The notes under the pieces are model-generated. The model did not search any database, was not told the DNA's origin, and saw nothing but the letters and a program-made list of their open reading frames with translations. A DNA stretch of 37,959 nt from an uncultured Tepidamorphus sp. (GTDB lineage: Bacteria > Pseudomonadota > Alphaproteobacteria > Rhizobiales > Tepidamorphaceae). The stretch lies in the NCBI GenBank assembly GCA_905479765.1, contig CAJQNW010000221.1, positions 1 through 37,959 of the forward strand. Reading direction: 5' to 3'. Below are positions 34,229-37,959 of the stretch, in pieces (within the stretch, counting starts at the first letter, position 1; each line of letters opens with the position of its first letter). Both the position numbers and the translations under genes were made by a program.

Positions 34229-35710
34229 ATGTCCGCGCATGCCGGTACCGCCGCCCGCATAGACGATATCACCCCCAGCGACCCGTCGCTGCCGCTGGTC
34301 CTTGATCTCGATCACAGCCTGATCCGCTGCGATATCCTGCACGAGGCAGCGCTTGCCTATCTGCGCCGAAATCCGCTCGGACTCTTTTCGCTGGCGCGCT
34401 GGCTTCTGCAGGGGCGCGCGGCCCTGAAGCGCAAACTCGCCGAACGCGTGACGCTCGATGTCGAGACCCTGCCGGTCAACGAGGAACTCGCCGCCTACGC
34501 CGTGGCGGCGAAGGACAAGGGGCGGACGGTCGTGCTGGCAACGGCCTGCGACACCGTCTTCGCCACGCAGATCGCGGAGCGCTTTCCCTTCATCGACGGC
34601 GTCGTCGCCAGCGACGGCGTCACCAACATGAAGGGCAAGGCCAAGGCGGCGGCGCTCGCGAAAACCTATCCGGACGGCTTTGCCTATGCCGGCGATTCCG
34701 CCACCGACCTGGCGGTGTGGGACAAGGCCTCGTCGATCGTCATCGTCGGTGCCAGCCGTTCCGTCGCGCGCAAGGCCGAAGCGCTCGGGCCGGTCGAGGC
34801 ACGGTTCCCGAAAGCCAGCGTCGCGAAAGCGCTGAGGAAGTCCGCCCGCCTGCACCAATGGGCCAAGAACACACTCGTCTTCGCGCCCCTGTTCCTGGGC
34901 GGACAGATCGCCAATCCGGTCGCCTGGACCAACGCAACGCTCGCATTCCTGGCAATCGGGGTGCTGGCGTCGACGACCTATCTGCTCAACGACCTGTTCG
35001 ACCTGCCGGACGATCGCAAGCACTGGTCGAAGCGGGACCGTCCGCTGGCAAGCGGCCGGCTGCCTATCTTCGTCGCGGTTGCCGCGCTGCCGATCGGTTT
35101 CGCCGCCAGTTTCGCGCTCGCGGCACTGGTCGGTCCGGCGGTCGTCGGTCTGCTGGCGGCCTATCTCGTCGTCACCGTCGCCTATTCGATGAGCCTGAAG
35201 CGCCAGCCGATCGTCGATGCCTTCACGCTTGCCGTGCTGTTCACGCTCCGGCTGGGGCTGGGCGTCGCGGCAGCTCAGGTCGTGCTGTCGGAATGGCTTC
35301 TGGTTTTCTCGATGTTCCTGTTCGCTTCGCTGTCGTTCGCCAAACGGCACACCGAGATCGAGCGGATGGCAATGCGCGGCGAAGACCGGGTCGCGGGTCG
35401 CGGATATCTGTCGACCGACGGGCCGTTGATCCTGACACTGGGCGTCGCCAGCGGCCTCGGCGCGGTGATGATCATGGTGCTCTATCTGATCAACGACGCC
35501 TTCAAGGCGGGGTTCTACGCCGATCCGGTGTGGCTGTGGGCGTCCCCTCCGATCCTGTTCCTGTGGATCGGACGTATCTGGCTGTTGTGCCAGCGCGGCG
35601 AGCTACACGACGATCCGGTCGCCTTCGCGGTACGGGACCGGACCAGCATCCTGCTTGGCGCGGCAATGGGCATGGCCTTTGTCGGCGCGGCCGTCGGCAA
35701 CTACCTGTGA
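34229..35710 (+). CDS. HAD phosphatase-UbiA prenyltransferase fusion
   Basis: A 493-residue two-domain protein. Residues about 20-190 are a HAD-type hydrolase domain: motif I is DLDHS with Asp26 and Asp28, motif II is VLATACD, a lysine-rich stretch serves motif III, and motif IV is YAGDSATDLAVWD. Residues about 205-493 form a UbiA-type prenyltransferase with about eight helices. Its metal-binding motif is NDLFDLPDDRKH, followed by KRDRPLASG. UbiA proteins of this branch include decaprenyl-phosphate phosphoribosyltransferase, where a phosphatase step follows the transfer, so one protein could do both. Product and substrate here are not known. It overlaps the GtrA gene by one base (TGATG). Confidence 0.88.
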   Translation: MSAHAGTAARIDDITPSDPSLPLVLDLDHSLIRCDILHEAALAYLRRNPLGLFSLARWLLQGRAALKRKLAERVTLDVETLPVNEELAAYAVAAKDKGRTVVLATACDTVFATQIAERFPFIDGVVASDGVTNMKGKAKAAALAKTYPDGFAYAGDSATDLAVWDKASSIVIVGASRSVARKAEALGPVEARFPKASVAKALRKSARLHQWAKNTLVFAPLFLGGQIANPVAWTNATLAFLAIGVLASTTYLLNDLFDLPDDRKHWSKRDRPLASGRLPIFVAVAALPIGFAASFALAALVGPAVVGLLAAYLVVTVAYSMSLKRQPIVDAFTLAVLFTLRLGLGVAAAQVVLSEWLLVFSMFLFASLSFAKRHTEIERMAMRGEDRVAGRGYLSTDGPLILTLGVASGLGAVMIMVLYLINDAFKAGFYADPVWLWASPPILFLWIGRIWLLCQRGELHDDPVAFAVRDRTSILLGAAMGMAFVGAAVGNYL

Positions 35711-36183
35711 TGGGGCCCATGGTCCGCCGAGCCCTCGGTTCGCAGGTCTTCCGCTTCCTGCTGCTGGGCGGTCTGGCGGCCGCGATCAACTGGCTGGTGC
35801 GCTTTCCGTTGTCGATGTTCCTGCCGTTCTCCTGGGCGATCCTGGTCGCCTACGCGATCGGCATGAGTGCCGGCTTCACGCTCTATCGCGCCTATGTGTT
35901 CCCCGGCTCCGACCGGGCAATCGCCCCGCAGATCGCAATCTTTCTGGCGGTCAATCTGATGGGCGCGGTGATCGTGTGGAGCGTGGCGATCGGGCTGGTC
36001 GAACAGGTGTTTCCGGCGGTCGGCTATTCGTTCATGCCGCTTGCCACCGGCCACGGCATCGCCATCGGCGTCGGTGCAGCTGCGAACTTCCTCGGCCACA
36101 AGTTCCTGACGTTCCGAATTTCGCGCAAAGCACCTTCCGACACGAATGGACCGACAAGGTCCGCCCGCACCTCCGGGGCCTGA
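35710..36183 (+). CDS. GtrA-family membrane protein
   Basis: A 157-residue protein with four predicted helices (about 12-31, 37-59, 72-96, 113-134). The family signature is FRFLLLGGLAAAINWLVRF at the start, with HKFLTFRIS at the end of the last helix. GtrA proteins are thought to flip polyprenyl-linked sugars such as undecaprenyl-phosphate-glucose, or to assist in cell-surface polysaccharide assembly. The ATG at 35710 overlaps the stop of the HAD-UbiA gene; an ATG 9 bases later is an alternative. Coupling to a polyprenyl enzyme and an opposing GT-C-type gene supports a role in lipid-linked sugar transfer. Confidence 0.9.
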   Translation: MGPMVRRALGSQVFRFLLLGGLAAAINWLVRFPLSMFLPFSWAILVAYAIGMSAGFTLYRAYVFPGSDRAIAPQIAIFLAVNLMGAVIVWSVAIGLVEQVFPAVGYSFMPLATGHGIAIGVGAAANFLGHKFLTFRISRKAPSDTNGPTRSARTSGA

Positions 36184-36200
36184 CGGCTTTTAAGTCGTCA
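36181..36200. terminator. Palindrome spanning two convergent stop codons
   Basis: TGACGGCTTTTAAGTCGTCA is self-complementary with one G-T pair (nine pairs in full extension, seven with a six-base loop). It includes the GtrA TGA and the TAA of the convergent GT-C-like gene. It may act as a compact two-way terminator, though U-runs are short. Confidence 0.45.
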
Positions 36201-37470
36201 GCGCCAGCATCGCCATCGTCACGACGTTCAGCGCGATCGCATAGGTTACGAGCACCTTGAGCGCGGCGACGAGCCCGTTGGGCACATTCGGGCGCACGTC
36301 CGGCGCGCGAAGCGTATAGGCGAGTATCACGAACAGGATCGGCAGCCAGTCCAGCGTGTAGCGCTGGGCGTTGTACTGGGTGAAACCGTTCGAGTGATAG
36401 AACAGCATCGGCGCAGCGATAACTGCGATCATCATTAGGCCGATGACCACCGGTCGGCGCATCGGCGCGAAGATCGCCAGTAGCACGAAGGGGCTTGCGG
36501 CAAGCAGCGAGGTTCCGGCTGAATCCATCGCCTCGGGAACCGTCATGGTAACGCCCCCGAACTGCAGGTGGAAACCCTGGACGAGCAGGTACATGGCGTT
36601 GAACAGGACGTAGGCCGAGGAGAACAGTCCGTAGTCGGCGATGCGGTGATCGACCATGGTCTCTTCGCCGGCCTGGCCGGGCATCATGTAGCCGTAGCCG
36701 GTGTCGAGCGGGCTGCCGAAGCGCACGTAGTTGTACAGGAAATAGACGCACAGCGCGGCGGCGACAGGCAGGCCGAGGGCGAGCGCCCGGCGCCAGTGCG
36801 GCCAGCGAAACGAGATCAGCAGCTCGTCGGGCTTCAGCGCCAGGGCGAACAGGAACGGCAGATAGAAGATCGACATCTGCCGGCACAACATGGCAAGCCC
36901 GATCGCGGTGCCGGCCAGCACCAGAAAACCGCCGCGCACCACCTCGTGAACGGCGAATGTGACGAGCAGGAACGCCACCGTCTGGGCGAAGAACCAGACG
37001 CCGTCGGCGCGGATCGTCACGTAGTAGAGCGGTGTGGCGACGGCGAGCGCCATGAGGAGCCAGACGGCGGCTTCGCGCCCGAGCGACAGGCGGGTAAAGA
37101 TACGCCACCACAAGACAAGCGCCAGCGCTGTCGCACCGGTCGCAAGCAGGATGAAGCCGGAAAATCCGATGCCGAACACGGCCACGAACGGCATCGCCAA
37201 CACAGCGGGACCCGGCGGAAATATCACCCAGTTGTGCCCGTCGTAGAATGCGCAGTCGACATCGAAACAGTCGGCGACATAGAGACGGCCGTGCAGGAAG
37301 GCGTCGGCAAGCAAGGCGTAGGAATTTGTCCCGCCCGGCTCGGTGATGGCGCGCAGGCCGAGGCCGGCGACCAGCATCGCGGTCATCAGCCCGGCGAACA
37401 CCAGCAGCAGCACGCCGCGCCGACGCAAGACATCCTCGGAAGGCGAACCGGTATCGGTGATGTCGGTCAT
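36190..37470 (-). CDS. GT-C-type polytopic membrane protein (probable glycosyltransferase)
   Basis: A 426-residue protein with about ten membrane helices. After the first helix comes a soluble loop rich in acidic residues (LADAFLHGRLYVADCFDVDC), a layout seen in GT-C enzymes such as ArnT and mannosyltransferases, which take sugars from polyprenyl-phosphate donors on the outer face. Later segments are YYVTIRADGVWFFAQTVAFLL and MLCRQMSIFYLPFLFAL. No single motif proves catalysis, so it is a probable glycosyltransferase only. It is convergent with the GtrA gene (6 bases apart), which makes a shared polyprenyl-sugar pathway reasonable but not an operon. Confidence 0.75.
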   Translation of the reverse strand: MTDITDTGSPSEDVLRRRGVLLLVFAGLMTAMLVAGLGLRAITEPGGTNSYALLADAFLHGRLYVADCFDVDCAFYDGHNWVIFPPGPAVLAMPFVAVFGIGFSGFILLATGATALALVLWWRIFTRLSLGREAAVWLLMALAVATPLYYVTIRADGVWFFAQTVAFLLVTFAVHEVVRGGFLVLAGTAIGLAMLCRQMSIFYLPFLFALALKPDELLISFRWPHWRRALALGLPVAAALCVYFLYNYVRFGSPLDTGYGYMMPGQAGEETMVDHRIADYGLFSSAYVLFNAMYLLVQGFHLQFGGVTMTVPEAMDSAGTSLLAASPFVLLAIFAPMRRPVVIGLMMIAVIAAPMLFYHSNGFTQYNAQRYTLDWLPILFVILAYTLRAPDVRPNVPNGLVAALKVLVTYAIALNVVTMAMLALTT

Positions 37471-37584
37471 GGGAAGCCAACCTGGTGTGCCGTCATGCGC
37501 CCGGGCGGCCCGGCGCGCTTTACTCCCTCTTAGCGCGCGATGGTTACCAAGCGTTTACGTTTGCGGGCCAGCCGATACAGGCGG

Positions 37585-37959
37585 TCAGTAACCCGGCAGA
37601 ACCAGGACCGTCGGCAAAACGGGGAGAGAATCGCGCGACAGCGTCACCGAGGGCGTGTCGCTGAGCACCACCTCGTAATGATCGCCCATATGGACGAGGA
37701 ACCGGTTGAGCGTCGATGCGCCGAAGTAATGCATCGGGATCACCAGCGACGGTCCGATCTGGCCAATCACCTCGACCAGCAGCGGGATCGGCAGGGTATA
37801 GCTGCCGTCGGCCGGCACCAGCAGCACGTCGATCTCGCCCAGGTCGGCGCGGTGCTGGTCGGTCAGCGTGTGGTGCAGGTGGCCAAGATGGGCAATGCAC
37901 AGGCCCGCGGACTCGAACACGAAGATCGAGTTGCCGTTGAACCGGGTGCCGCCGACATC
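37585..37959 (-). CDS. Metallo-beta-lactamase-fold hydrolase (5' end beyond the window)
   Basis: The last 124 residues of an MBL-fold metal hydrolase of the UlaG-like (COG2220) kind. The visible part begins DVGGTRFNGNSIFVFESAG and continues with a metal-site segment HLGHLHHTL. Next comes the strand IDVLLVPADGSYTLPIP with an acidic residue, then PSLVIPMHYF with a late histidine. The frame is open to the window edge, so the N-terminal HxHxDH motif is not seen. Function cannot be given beyond hydrolysis of some ester, phosphate or lactone. It ends 115 bases before the start of the GT-C-like gene on the same strand. Confidence 0.82.
   Translation of the reverse strand, partial: DVGGTRFNGNSIFVFESAGLCIAHLGHLHHTLTDQHRADLGEIDVLLVPADGSYTLPIPLLVEVIGQIGPSLVIPMHYFGASTLNRFLVHMGDHYEVVLSDTPSVTLSRDSLPVLPTVLVLPGY

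Noticed and set aside
1-37959. CRISPR arrays, insertion sequences, prophage or attachment sites
   Set aside because: No regularly spaced repeats, transposase, integrase or phage structural genes are visible; the repeats seen are dispersed palindromes.

Overview
The window is GC-rich chromosomal DNA with short gene gaps and many tight operons. It looks like an alphaproteobacterium, probably of the order Hyphomicrobiales. The grounds are the combination of choXWV, betI/betA and opgGH, the codon bias, and several families of short GC-rich palindromic repeats. This placement is inferred from gene content; no rRNA or other marker gene is present. I see no tRNA, rRNA, CRISPR array, prophage or insertion sequence.

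Layout. Positions 1-2338 hold the end of a NitT/TauT-type ABC importer (binding protein, permease, ATPase). Next is a repeat-bearing, locally AT-rich gap (2339-3093) that contains a 34-codon ORF for a possible one-helix membrane protein. A histidinol-dehydrogenase-family enzyme (3094-4416) follows, with changes at two of the four metal-site positions. On the minus strand, 8793-4457 is an opgG-opgH operon for osmoregulated periplasmic glucans with a small methyltransferase at its end. 13527-9044 (minus) is a LolD/MacB-type ATPase, an FtsX-type permease and an HlyD-type adaptor, forming an envelope export or lipid-handling system. 13785-16548 (plus) has a sugar-nucleotide epimerase, a family 4 glycosyltransferase and a GNAT acetyltransferase.

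From 16706 to 22428 lies a choline-to-glycine-betaine locus: choX, choW and choV on the minus strand, divergent from betI-betA, with a clear BetI-type operator between them. betB is not in the window. After it come a periplasmic-binding-protein-like protein without a signal peptide, a membrane fatty acid desaturase, a divergent XRE regulator, and an ornithine-cyclodeaminase-family gene.

The right part is about the envelope. A 1825-residue alpha-2-macroglobulin with a PAN/apple-like N-terminus and an intact thioester motif is followed by pbpC, the arrangement known from Escherichia coli. Then come a HAD-UbiA fusion with a GtrA partner, facing a GT-C-like membrane protein. The window ends inside a metallo-beta-lactamase-fold protein.

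Two themes recur. One is osmotic adaptation (periplasmic glucans, choline uptake and oxidation). The other is cell-envelope construction and defence (A2M/PbpC, the exporter, glycosyltransferases, polyprenyl chemistry). I found no clear-cut new system. The most original points are the altered metal site of the HisD-like enzyme with the palindrome/small-ORF region ahead of it, the PAN-A2M fusion, the HAD-UbiA/GtrA/GT-C cluster, and the palindromic repeats placed inside operons.
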